From the NCBI GenBank assembly GCA_964498095.1, contig CAZCFY010000015.1, positions 1 to 64,000 on the forward strand: a stretch of DNA of 64,000 nucleotides, written 5' to 3'. Origin of the DNA: SG-bin7 sp964498095 (lineage in GTDB: Bacteria; Bdellovibrionota; Bdellovibrionia; Bdellovibrionales; SG-bin7). Below are positions 1 through 7,856 of this stretch, piece after piece (the first letter of the stretch is position 1; each line of letters begins with the position of its first letter). A model generated the notes under the pieces. The model was not told the DNA's origin. It searched no databases and saw nothing but the letters and a program-made list of their open reading frames with translations. A program made the position numbers and the translations under genes.

Positions 1-1055
1 CTCTGCGTAATGATATCGAAGCTCTTCAGGGGATTAATTTCAATTATTTAATTTTAGATGAGGCTCACACCGTTAAAAATGCGCAGGCCCAGATTACCAT
101 GGCGGCAAAACTGGTCAATGCCCAAAGGAAAATCGCGCTCACCGGCACTCCCGTAGAAAACTCTCTAGCCGATTTATTTTCAATTTTATCCATTGTAAAT
201 CCCGACCTGATGACTGAGGCTCAAGTGCAACGATGGTCAAAAGAGACGGACCGTGAGAGTATTCAAGCTCTAGGCCGCTCATTAAGTCCGTTTATTCTTC
301 GCCGCACAAAGGAACAAGTCCTAAACGATCTACCCGCCAAGTCAGAACAAGTGCTAATGTGTGAGCTAAGTCCCGCCGAACGCAAAAGATATGACGAATT
401 GAAAACATTTTATTGGAAACGATTGTCTGACAGCTTTGAACAAAAAGGACTCTCAAGGTCTAAAATTGAAGTGCTAGAGGCTCTTCTGCGATTGCGCCAG
501 GCGGCTTCTCACCAAGGGCTTCTTGATCCCAAACTTGCTAATGGCTCTTCGTCAAAATTTGAACTCGTGTTAGAGCAGTTACAAAATGTCATTCGCGATG
601 GTCATAAGGCTTTGGTGTTTTCGCAGTTCACAAGCTTGTTAGAGTTATTTTCACGTCATCTGCGTATGTTGGGTATTAGATATGAATATCTTGATGGCCA
701 AACTAAAGATCGCGCCGAGCGGGTTAAAAATTTTCAAAATGATACGAGTTGTGCCGCTTTTCTTTTGAGTTTAAAAGCTGGGGGAGTGGGACTCAATTTA
801 ACGGCCGCAGACTATGTTTTTATTTTGGATCCTTGGTGGAATCCCGCGGCAGAAACTCAAGCGATTGATCGCGCCCATCGCATCGGTCAAAGGAAGAAAG
901 TTTTCGCTTACAAAGTTATCGCTGAAAACACTATTGAAGAAAAGATTTTAGAGCTGCAGCAAAAGAAAAAAAGTATCGCCACAGCCCTCGTCAGTGGTAA
1001 CGTCAGTCTGTTAAAATCCCTTAAGCTTGAGGACTTAAAGCATTTATTTGAGTAG
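1..1055 (+). CDS. SNF2-family DEAD/DEAH helicase, C-terminal part (5' end outside window)
   Basis: This is the C-terminal part of a Swi2/Snf2 ATP-dependent DNA translocase. The frame is open from base 3 and enters the window just before the Walker B DEAH box (LDEAH, bases 54-68), so the true start lies upstream; the first internal ATG at 99 is not the start. Motif III (LTGTPVEN) follows. The second RecA lobe carries motif IV (VFSQF), motif V (KAGGVGLNLT) and motif VI with the QAIDRAHRIGQ arginine finger. These are diagnostic of the family. Bacterial members (HepA/RapA-like or SWIM-SNF2 proteins) remodel protein-nucleic acid complexes; the exact role cannot be told from this half. The gene converges on the next one with only four bases between stop codons. 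Confidence 0.95.
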   Translation, partial: LRNDIEALQGINFNYLILDEAHTVKNAQAQITMAAKLVNAQRKIALTGTPVENSLADLFSILSIVNPDLMTEAQVQRWSKETDRESIQALGRSLSPFILRRTKEQVLNDLPAKSEQVLMCELSPAERKRYDELKTFYWKRLSDSFEQKGLSRSKIEVLEALLRLRQAASHQGLLDPKLANGSSSKFELVLEQLQNVIRDGHKALVFSQFTSLLELFSRHLRMLGIRYEYLDGQTKDRAERVKNFQNDTSCAAFLLSLKAGGVGLNLTAADYVFILDPWWNPAAETQAIDRAHRIGQRKKVFAYKVIAENTIEEKILELQQKKKSIATALVSGNVSLLKSLKLEDLKHLFE

Positions 1056-1059
1056 AAAT

Positions 1060-1557
1060 TTACTTAACGCATACTCCAAATCCCCAACCATAGCGAATAA
1101 GTTTACCTATGGTCTCACCGCTTTTATTTAACAGAATATAAAGCTCAGTGTTCATGCCATCGTCGCTGCCGCCAACGTTGATATTAAAATAACGGGCAGA
1201 CCAACTCTCTTTTCCAGAACCTGGAATAAAAGCATCCAAAAATTTATCGGCGCTTAGTTCACCATCACGTAATTCTTCTAAAATCTGCGGCCGCGTCCAG
1301 GACTCCCCTTTTACATCGGTCTCAATTTCGACTTCCTGATTTTTTTTCCAATGAGCCACAAGACCATATTTACCAGCTGTATTCTCGCTGACAGTTAGCT
1401 GGATACTATATTCCTCCCATTGGATGCATTTAAACTCTTTTTCATCAACTTTTGTGCACATGCGTATTCCTTCACATGATGCCAAGCTATTGGCCGTAGA
1501 GTTTAAAGAAACAAAAACTCCAACTACAAACGTCGTAAAAGTAAAAATTTTTTTCAT
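1060..1557 (-). CDS. Exported protein of unknown function, 165 aa
   Basis: I do not recognise the family. The start is taken at the second in-frame ATG (1557) because GAGGAG lies about seven bases upstream, and translation from there begins with a clean signal peptide (MKKIF..., hydrophobic core, SLNSTANS). The mature part has four cysteines, three near the N-terminus and one in the last residues (GVCVK), which could form disulfides in the periplasm. A WSARYFNINVGGSDD segment with alternating polarity suggests a beta-rich fold. It is convergent with the helicase gene and probably monocistronic. A periplasmic or secreted location is inferred from the signal sequence only. Confidence 0.75.
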   Translation of the reverse strand: MKKIFTFTTFVVGVFVSLNSTANSLASCEGIRMCTKVDEKEFKCIQWEEYSIQLTVSENTAGKYGLVAHWKKNQEVEIETDVKGESWTRPQILEELRDGELSADKFLDAFIPGSGKESWSARYFNINVGGSDDGMNTELYILLNKSGETIGKLIRYGWGFGVCVK

Positions 1558-1884
1558 ATTTTCTCTCCTCAATTAAAGTAACACTATCCGGGCAAGAGCT
1601 AGGCAGTCAACTTCCTGCCGAAAGTGCCACTGCCACGGCGGTGGCAGTAGCGAAAACTCTGACCATTAGTGTGTTTGGAGGAGATTTGCGAAATTGACAA
1701 TCACTGGAAACAAGCATCGAATGTTACCGCACTTCAGAGATGCCATTGTCAACGTGAGAGCAGCGGCACTCAATAAACGGCATGATCCTTGAAATACCCA
1801 AGCTGTCGGGTTGTGAAATAAGATCTAATTGATCTTAAAAACAGGGTTTGACTAAAAACTTTACATCGGTGACGAGGAGTGACC
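1558..1884. other. Divergent intergenic region with a palindromic repeat
   Basis: No gene is seen here. The region lies between two divergently transcribed exported-protein genes, so it should hold both promoters. It carries the GC-rich palindrome described separately at 1629-1648. A GAGGAG ribosome binding site precedes the ATG at 1885. Confidence 0.5.
1629..1648. repeat. REP-like palindrome, 8-bp arms
   Basis: The arms ACTGCCAC and GTGGCAGT are perfectly complementary around a GGCG spacer. The same two arms recur at 21562-21578 with a one-base spacer, and GGCAGT-bearing units recur at 22541-22604. With the RAYT transposase at 36.7 kb, this suggests a dispersed REP-like element. It could also act as a transcription terminator hairpin; no T-run follows it. 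Confidence 0.6.
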
Positions 1885-2400
1885 ATGAAAGCCTTGATAA
1901 TGGGTTTATTAATTGCCAATCATTTACTGCTACCAATTGCCTTTGCCGAAAGTAAAAAGTCGGACCTCACAAAACTTAAATATGTAGAAATATCAAAAAC
2001 TGAATCTGGTGAAACTCAAGTCTTAGGATTTAACGAAATCGGTTGGTTGCTGGCGGAAATGCGTATGACAAAAATTCGCTCCAGCCAAGGCGAAGAGTTG
2101 TTAAAGTTTTACATGCGGCCCCTTAACCCCAACGAACCTGCCAGCGATGTCTATATTATGAATCCCCTAAATAATAACGTTGTGGAGAATACCTTATATA
2201 ACAATCCTTATGGTTGGGACCTACTTAGAGAGATTGCGAAAGATCAAAATGTTCGCATAACCGCCAATATTTCTCATGATTGTAAAGAAGCCGCCACGGC
2301 CTGTGCCCTCACCGCCGTAACTGGAGTCCTTATAGTACCGGCGTTTATAGTCGGGCCGCCTTGCCTATACTATGGTACAAAGTGCTTGCTCGAGGATTGA
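1885..2400 (+). CDS. Exported protein of unknown function, 171 aa
   Basis: No family is recognised. An in-frame GTG lies two codons upstream, but the ATG at 1885 is preferred because GAGGAG at 1874-1879 sits at normal spacing from it. The N-terminus is a signal peptide (MKALIMGLLIANHLLLPIAFAES). The mature part contains a WLLAEMRMTKIR segment. The C-terminus has a Cys-containing Ala/Val/Gly-rich hydrophobic tail (CALTAVTGVLIVPAF, then GPPCLYYGTKC) long enough to be a membrane segment or membrane-associated hairpin. It is followed after about 135 bases by the cbb3 oxidase operon on the same strand; no functional link is visible. Confidence 0.7.
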   Translation: MKALIMGLLIANHLLLPIAFAESKKSDLTKLKYVEISKTESGETQVLGFNEIGWLLAEMRMTKIRSSQGEELLKFYMRPLNPNEPASDVYIMNPLNNNVVENTLYNNPYGWDLLREIAKDQNVRITANISHDCKEAATACALTAVTGVLIVPAFIVGPPCLYYGTKCLLED

Positions 2401-2534
2401 ACCCGCCAAAGAACTCTTGTCCAAAGATTTTGCCAAGTTGTCACAAAAATAAGGGTCTATTGAAATTAGTTCGTTTTAACTAGCGGCACTGAACTTGAAG
2501 TTGTCTGTTTTCTCAAAACCAATTGAGGAGACTT

Positions 2535-3893
2535 ATGGCAATCGTTGTTGATGAGGAATCAAAACACCTTACGAAATTTCATATTATAGCGGGATTATCT
2601 TGGTTAATATTTGCGATGCTGGGCGGAACTTTAATGGCCTATCGGCTAATCTCTCCAGAGGCTGCCGAATTTTTAAAAGATATAGAATGGCTCAATTTCG
2701 GCCGCATCAGAATGTTTCATACCCATGCGGCAATCTTTGGCTGGCTTACCAACGGATTTTTCGCTTTTAGTTATTACGCCATTCCAAAACTTGTTAAACA
2801 GCCGCTCTTTTTACCAAAACTTGCGCGGTTTAATAAATATTTCTCGCAGTTGGCAATTTTTGTCGGCGCCCTAGCCCTGATTATTGGTCACGCGGAAGGA
2901 GTTGAATACGCCGAGGCACCATGGTGGGCCGATATAATTTTCGCCCTGTCGTTCGTATTCATGATCATAAATGTTTTAGGAACTATCGTTGTCGCCAAAC
3001 AGCCACAACTTTATGTTTCTGTTTGGTATGTGGTTTTAGGTTTTGGTTTTACCGCCCTTAATTTTATTATGGCCAATACCGTCGTCGCTCACTTAGCTCC
3101 GGGTGCGGCCGGCGCAGCCCTGGCGGGATTGTGGATTCATAATGCCGTTGGACTTTGGGTCACGCCGATGGGAGTGGCGATCTCTTATTATCTACTCCCG
3201 ATCATTGTCCAACGCCCTATTGCGAGTCATAAACTGAGTATCATCGGATTTTGGACACTGGCTCTCATCTACCCGCTGGGCGGAAGCCATCACTATTTTT
3301 ATAGCCCAACACCGACGTGGCTACAAACTCTGGCCGTTCCACTGACTTCGGCTTTGATATTTGTGGTTTACACCGTCGTATACAATTTCTTCGCAACCAT
3401 GAAAGGTCAGTGGCATCTGATGACTAAAGACATGTCACTGCGTTTTTTAACTTTTGGAATTTTCTCTTATATTATCACTTGTACCCAAGGTCCATTCCAC
3501 GCTTTGCTCGTAGTTCAACGTGTGGTTCACTTTACCGATTGGGTTGTCGCGCACGCGCATCTGGCGCTTTTTGGTGTGTTTTCGTGGTGGATTTATTCCT
3601 TTATTTATTTTGTATGGCCTAAGCTCACTGGCCGCATTCTCTCGCACAAACTCGGTGAGTGGCATTTTTGGCTAACCTTTATAGGCTTTTATCTTTTCTA
3701 TTACATTCCCGACACCATCGCGGGATTAATGCAAGGCTTTGTCTGGTTACGCGGTTTACCTTTTATTGATTCGCTTGTGGCCTCACAACCTTTTTGGATA
3801 CCCCGCGCGATTTCTGGAGTCACACTCTTCGCGGGACTTTTAGTTTTCGTTTATAACTTGTACGCATCTGAGGTAAAAAATGAAACGCTTTGA
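2535..3893 (+). CDS. ccoN: cbb3-type cytochrome c oxidase subunit I (CcoN)
   Basis: This is the catalytic subunit of a proton-pumping, high-affinity haem-copper oxidase in the inner membrane. The ATG at 2535 follows GAGGAG at 2525-2530; a TTG further upstream is less likely. All expected histidine motifs are visible: FHTHAAIFGW (low-spin haem b ligand), WIHNAVG (CuB ligand), GGSHHYFY (CuB pair) and VVAHAHLALFG near the C-terminal third (both haem ligands). About twelve hydrophobic segments span 452 residues, a little shorter than proteobacterial CcoN. It overlaps the ccoO-like gene by 14 bp, so the two are translationally coupled. The role in microaerobic respiration is from family knowledge. 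Confidence 0.96.
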   Translation: MAIVVDEESKHLTKFHIIAGLSWLIFAMLGGTLMAYRLISPEAAEFLKDIEWLNFGRIRMFHTHAAIFGWLTNGFFAFSYYAIPKLVKQPLFLPKLARFNKYFSQLAIFVGALALIIGHAEGVEYAEAPWWADIIFALSFVFMIINVLGTIVVAKQPQLYVSVWYVVLGFGFTALNFIMANTVVAHLAPGAAGAALAGLWIHNAVGLWVTPMGVAISYYLLPIIVQRPIASHKLSIIGFWTLALIYPLGGSHHYFYSPTPTWLQTLAVPLTSALIFVVYTVVYNFFATMKGQWHLMTKDMSLRFLTFGIFSYIITCTQGPFHALLVVQRVVHFTDWVVAHAHLALFGVFSWWIYSFIYFVWPKLTGRILSHKLGEWHFWLTFIGFYLFYYIPDTIAGLMQGFVWLRGLPFIDSLVASQPFWIPRAISGVTLFAGLLVFVYNLYASEVKNETL

Positions 3894-5028
3894 AAACTTC
3901 ACTTCAATTTTCTTATTAGGTAGCTTGGGTTGCTTTTTACTCTCGCTCTTTGCCATGGGCATCGCTCCCTGGACAACATTAAAGCGCGTAAACCAAGTCG
4001 CAAAAGGGGCCACAAACCCCTATTATGATGAAAAGGGAGATTTAAATTCTATTGGCCGCGGCCGAAAAATTTATATTAAAGAAGCCTGTTGGCATTGCCA
4101 CTCGCAATTTGTTCGCCCCGTGGCGGGAGAGCCTTACCGTTATGGTCCGACAAGTAATTCTTGGGACAGCATGTTTGATGTGCCCCAAACTTTTGGTACC
4201 CGCCGCATTGGTCCCGATCTGAGCCGCGAAGCGGGCCGTCACTCTAATGATTGGCACTTGGCACATTTGTATAATCCGCGCTACACGATGCCACTCTCGG
4301 TGATGCCCGCCTATCCGTGGCTTTTCGAAAAGACTGCTGAGGGAGTAAAACCAAAACAAGACGCCAAGGATCTTGTCGACTACTTACAATACTTAGGCAG
4401 AGATTATGAAGCGGAAGTGCGAAAAATTGTATATCCGCAAAAATATAAAGTTTCAGGAGCTCCCGAAGTAAGCCAAGTTTCCTTGGAAAAAGGACAAATC
4501 TTATTTAAAGAAAACTGCATCGGCTGTCATGGTGACAAAGGTGATGGCAACGGACCGGGCGCCCCGTTTATGCTTCCCCGGCCCGCCGATTTAACTGGCC
4601 GCTTTATTTCTAATTCAGAAGTCTACTCCATTTTAAGTCGTGGAGTTTACGGCAGCAGCATGCCCTCATTCCGCGAAATGCCCGAGCGAGATCTTTGGGC
4701 GCTGGCTACGTTTGTGAGTTCACTTGGGGCGGGCGTTAAAACTCAACTCGCCGTCGCCGCGGATGAAGTCGCAAAGGGGAAAAAGCTATTCACCGTTAAC
4801 TGCGGAGCCTGTCACGGCGAAAATGGCGACGGCTCTGGTGCGGCGGCGGCGGCACTTAATCCCCAGCCCAAAGATTTTACCCGCCGCATATTTTCTAATG
4901 AACAATTTATGAAAATCATGGACGTTGGCGTTCCGGGAACAGCAATGCCGCCTTTTGGCCATTTAAAACCCGAAGATAAATCTTCGATTTGGAACTTCAT
5001 CAGCAGCCTCCACAAGGACGGTCTATGA
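3880..5028 (+). CDS. ccoO: Fused CcoO plus CcoP-like triple-haem cytochrome c subunit
   Basis: This is the electron-entry subunit of the cbb3 oxidase. Residues 1 to about 30 form a membrane anchor. A CcoO domain follows with CWHCH and the family blocks RYGP, RRIGPDLSREAGR and HLYNPR. Two more class I cytochrome c domains come next, with CIGCHGDKGDGNG and CGACHGENGDGSG, each with a distal MP(S/P)F methionine motif. In most bacteria CcoO (one haem) and CcoP (two haems) are separate proteins; here their haem domains are one polypeptide of 382 residues. The CcoP membrane anchor is missing from it and may be supplied by the 42-residue protein two genes downstream. The stop codon overlaps the next start (ATGA). 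Confidence 0.93.
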   Translation: MKRFENFTSIFLLGSLGCFLLSLFAMGIAPWTTLKRVNQVAKGATNPYYDEKGDLNSIGRGRKIYIKEACWHCHSQFVRPVAGEPYRYGPTSNSWDSMFDVPQTFGTRRIGPDLSREAGRHSNDWHLAHLYNPRYTMPLSVMPAYPWLFEKTAEGVKPKQDAKDLVDYLQYLGRDYEAEVRKIVYPQKYKVSGAPEVSQVSLEKGQILFKENCIGCHGDKGDGNGPGAPFMLPRPADLTGRFISNSEVYSILSRGVYGSSMPSFREMPERDLWALATFVSSLGAGVKTQLAVAADEVAKGKKLFTVNCGACHGENGDGSGAAAAALNPQPKDFTRRIFSNEQFMKIMDVGVPGTAMPPFGHLKPEDKSSIWNFISSLHKDGL

Positions 5029-5252
5029 AAAAACTTGCATTTTTACTCTTAGTTTTATTTCCCACCTTAACATGGGCCTGCCCTTTTTGTGATTATGGCG
5101 GCCGCGAAACCGCGCTTTTTATCGGCAGCGTGTTTGGAATACTTGCGGTGGGAATTGCGCTCTTTATGTTTGCGGTTTTAAAACGATCAAAATTTGGCGA
5201 CGAAAAAATTGCTAATCTTGTTTTGGAGGTTGATTCTAATGAACGAAAATAA
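5025..5252 (+). CDS. Small exported CPFC-motif membrane protein of the oxidase operon
   Basis: This is a 75-residue protein with a signal-like N-terminus (MKKLAFLLLVLFPTLTWA), immediately followed by CPFCDYGG and one further transmembrane segment (LFIGSVFGILAVGIALFMFAV), ending in a charged cytoplasmic tail. The ATG at 5025 overlaps the stop of the preceding gene (ATGA); longer starts would lie inside that gene. The CPFC pair just outside the membrane could be a redox-active dithiol or a metal (copper) site. Its place between the oxidase subunits suggests an assembly or accessory role. That is inference; I do not recognise a named family. Confidence 0.8.
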   Translation: MKKLAFLLLVLFPTLTWACPFCDYGGRETALFIGSVFGILAVGIALFMFAVLKRSKFGDEKIANLVLEVDSNERK

Positions 5253-5367
5253 AAATAGCGATACACCGCAAATTGCCGACCAACCCGTCCCATTATGGAT
5301 CAAAATCATGTGGGTATTTGCCGTCGCGTGGGTCCTTACCTATATTTACACGGGCTTGAAGGGGTAA
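5239..5367 (+). CDS. 42-residue membrane protein, possible detached CcoP anchor or CcoQ-like subunit
   Basis: This short gene begins at ATG 5239 with GGAGG at 5225-5229 and overlaps the previous gene by 14 bp. Translation gives a polar start (MNENKNSDTPQIADQ) followed by PVPLWIKIMWVFAVAWVLTY and a short end, that is one transmembrane helix. The PVPLW entry into the helix resembles the NPLPxWW motif that begins the N-terminal anchor of ordinary CcoP, which is absent from the fused subunit upstream. A free-standing CcoP anchor, or a CcoQ-type small subunit, would fit. The coding call rests on the ribosome binding site, overlap and protein-like sequence; the role is inference. Confidence 0.75.
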   Translation: MNENKNSDTPQIADQPVPLWIKIMWVFAVAWVLTYIYTGLKG

Positions 5368-5469
5368 ATACTAAGTCATTAATTCCTTAAGTTGTTTTTT
5401 GGCCCGTATTTAACAGGTCCATTTCCTTTCCCCGCCGTGTAAATTAATTAAATCAATAAGGGGGAAGGT

Positions 5470-6204
5470 ATGATAACTGTAACAATTTTATTAACTCTTT
5501 TAACAAGCGCCACTGCTTTTGCACAAGACATGTCTACGTTTGTGCCGATGACTCTACAGACAGTAACCGATATTAACTTTAACCAGGAAATAAGGGCGAT
5601 GACCGCCGCTGACGCCGGTTTCCTACGTACAGTCAATTACGTAAAGGTTAACCGCCGCGATTCAGTTTCCAATAACGTATACTTACCGGTTGCGAAGGAT
5701 TTAACGAAGCCCCTTATGTCGGGAAATATCTGGATGGTTTTGTTTCCCGACCGCAAGGACATTTTTGCCCTGGACTCCGTAAAATTAATCGGGCCCGATA
5801 ATCTCGAGGTGCCTTATGCCGTTCGTTGTTCAAAAGATTCCGCCGGGCTTATTTCTTACTGCCAAATCTATGTATCTCATACACTTCTAAACAGGTGTCC
5901 GACTTGTGGTAATGGGATTTATGTTAACAACCAAATTGTTCAGACCACAAAAACTTACAATATCAACAAACCCGGCCAGTACCGTATCGAAGCCCTTTAT
6001 AAAACTTATGCCCAGTTAAAGGAGGTTTGGTACAAAGCTACCAATGAAGGTTTAAATATCGGGGCCCTGGATTCCAACTACGACGGTAAGATCTCAAGGA
6101 CTGAAATCAAACCACTTGAGGAAGCGATGGCTTACGTCTTTTCAAAAGATAGCGGTTCAACCACTCCATCAGTCAAAAAATCGTTTGAAATTAACTTGAA
6201 TTGA
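5470..6204 (+). CDS. Exported protein with a C-terminal EF-hand-like loop, 244 aa
   Basis: The start at 5470 follows GGGGGAAGG at a good distance. The first ~18 residues form a signal peptide (ITVTILLTLLTSATAFAQD). The body is of unknown family. It has a cysteine cluster (CSKDSAG...YCQ and CPTCGNG) that could form disulfides or bind a metal. Near the C-terminus is LDSNYDGKISRTE, which fits the calcium-binding EF-hand loop pattern DxNxDGxIxxxE. Calcium-dependent folding or signalling in the periplasm is possible but unproven. A hairpin follows the stop codon, so the gene is probably a single transcription unit. Confidence 0.78.
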   Translation: MITVTILLTLLTSATAFAQDMSTFVPMTLQTVTDINFNQEIRAMTAADAGFLRTVNYVKVNRRDSVSNNVYLPVAKDLTKPLMSGNIWMVLFPDRKDIFALDSVKLIGPDNLEVPYAVRCSKDSAGLISYCQIYVSHTLLNRCPTCGNGIYVNNQIVQTTKTYNINKPGQYRIEALYKTYAQLKEVWYKATNEGLNIGALDSNYDGKISRTEIKPLEEAMAYVFSKDSGSTTPSVKKSFEINLN

Positions 6205-6212
6205 TTTCTGGT

Positions 6213-6239
6213 CTAACCCCGGCGTCCCGTCGGGGTTAG
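6213..6239 (+). terminator. Probable terminator hairpin after the EF-hand protein gene
   Basis: CTAACCCCG and CGGGGTTAG pair perfectly over nine bases around a nine-base loop, eight bases after the stop codon. There is no long T-run, so it may work with Rho or serve both converging genes. Confidence 0.6.
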
Positions 6240-6269
6240 TAAAATTGAGAGTACCAAAAGATATTTTGG

Positions 6270-7754
6270 TTACTGATACTTTAACCAAAAAATCAAAGAG
6301 TCCTTTTCGGCGGCGGATAATTTACTGCCGTAATAATGCCCGCGGTTTTCGACGATATCATCGCACAAAAGATTTCCACTCGTATCGCGGCTAAAAACCT
6401 GTGTTAACGGTGTACCTTGCGGAAAGGGCCCAACCGCAATGGGCAAGCGGTTTACTTTAGGACGGCGTTCTTCGCTTAAGAGCTCGCGCATGGAGATTTC
6501 AAAAACAGCGGCCCGACGCGCGGGAGTAGCATCTGGCGGTGCCCATTTTCCAACGGATTGATTATGCAAAAAAGGCGCAGTCGACCAAATCCCGGCAAGA
6601 GGAACCGTTCGGTATCCACGATTTCCACTTTTGATCCGATCTTTATATAGCTGGGAAGAAAACTCCGACCAAAGTTTTCCTTCTTCCCAGTTTGTCGTCA
6701 GCACACGGCACAGATTGGTCGCATTTTGCGGATCAGCAGCGATGGGATTGATCTCGTCGTTGGAAAGAATATGCCGCCCTCTACCCGAATCGTCATGGCA
6801 GGACGCGCAGTTGGTGCGAAAAACTTTGCGGCCTAAAGAATACTTTCCGTATTCCCTTAACGGGGGAACCTCGGGATATCTAGGTGACTTGATACTTCTC
6901 ATGAAAACGACGAGATCGTTTAAGTCTTTTTGCGGCGGAAAATCAGCACACGATTTTCGACACTCATTAATGCTGATAGGCTGACCGGGTCGTGAGGCGA
7001 CACACTCTTGAAAACAAACGCCGATATTGGTGTAAACTCGAAGCGCGGCGAGGTCACCGCCCACGTCATCTTCTCCCCCTTGGCCACCGCGATTTTTTTC
7101 TTCACTCATGCCAACATCAAAAGTAGGACGATGAGGCACATTCCAAAATGCGGTCATAACTCCGGGGTTCATGATGTTATCGTTAAAGAGCAATGTCGTA
7201 TCCACCGTGCCTTTCGGCCAAGCGGCAAACATAATTCTACGGAGATCATTTTCTACCATTTCGGCGGCAAAAATCTTTCCCGAGTCTAAGTACTGATTGC
7301 CAATGGAAGGGTGGATATTTTCCCACTTTGGTTCATTAACATCCTTTGGCGGGCGCAGGGGGTCAAAGCCCGCATGGCAAGAAGCGCAGGCAACGCCATA
7401 AAGTATTTTACCGTTAGCTGCGGTGCTTTTTCGAATACCAATTACGCCCGTCGCCGAGGGATCTTTACAACTATCCATTTCGCCGGGGACTTCATGACAG
7501 TCGGGGTCATTAATGGTTCCCCAGTTTTGAAAGCGCAGTTTTCTTGGGGTCAGCAATACTTTTTCAAAGCCAATATTAACTCTCTTTGAAGCGTCAGGGT
7601 GATTGGCGAGAAAACTAAAAAATTTTTCGCCACCATAGGTGTTCTCAAACCATATCTTACGGCCGCGGTCTTCTGATCTATTGGAGACGGGACCAGCGCC
7701 GCCTAATACCGTGAGGGCGAGTATTAATGAGCACACCACAAATATATTTTTCAT
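6270..7754 (-). CDS. Exported dihaem c-type cytochrome, RoxA / dihaem peroxidase-like
   Basis: The start is placed at 7754 because AAGGAG lies just upstream and a signal peptide (MKNIFVVCSLILALTVLGG) follows; an ORF extension to 7841 lacks both. Two haem c sites are present: CASCH at about residues 123-127 and CASCH at about 316-320. Downstream, RTVPLAGIWSTAPFLHNQSV matches the signature shared by RoxA-type rubber oxygenases and related dihaem cytochromes, where it holds haem-pocket residues. The likely compartment is the periplasm. RoxA itself cleaves polyisoprene with oxygen, but many relatives have unknown substrates, so only the superfamily is claimed. A Cys-rich stretch at about 247-269 lies between the two haem domains. 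Confidence 0.85.
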   Translation of the reverse strand: MKNIFVVCSLILALTVLGGAGPVSNRSEDRGRKIWFENTYGGEKFFSFLANHPDASKRVNIGFEKVLLTPRKLRFQNWGTINDPDCHEVPGEMDSCKDPSATGVIGIRKSTAANGKILYGVACASCHAGFDPLRPPKDVNEPKWENIHPSIGNQYLDSGKIFAAEMVENDLRRIMFAAWPKGTVDTTLLFNDNIMNPGVMTAFWNVPHRPTFDVGMSEEKNRGGQGGEDDVGGDLAALRVYTNIGVCFQECVASRPGQPISINECRKSCADFPPQKDLNDLVVFMRSIKSPRYPEVPPLREYGKYSLGRKVFRTNCASCHDDSGRGRHILSNDEINPIAADPQNATNLCRVLTTNWEEGKLWSEFSSQLYKDRIKSGNRGYRTVPLAGIWSTAPFLHNQSVGKWAPPDATPARRAAVFEISMRELLSEERRPKVNRLPIAVGPFPQGTPLTQVFSRDTSGNLLCDDIVENRGHYYGSKLSAAEKDSLIFWLKYQ

Positions 7755-7856
7755 CGAATTCTCCTTCAAGTAAGGAGCTATCGGAGCCAAATTATTTGCT
7801 TTGAAGCTTTTGACCAAAATGGCGCGGGCGAATTTGCCCACGGCTACTTAGTAAGT

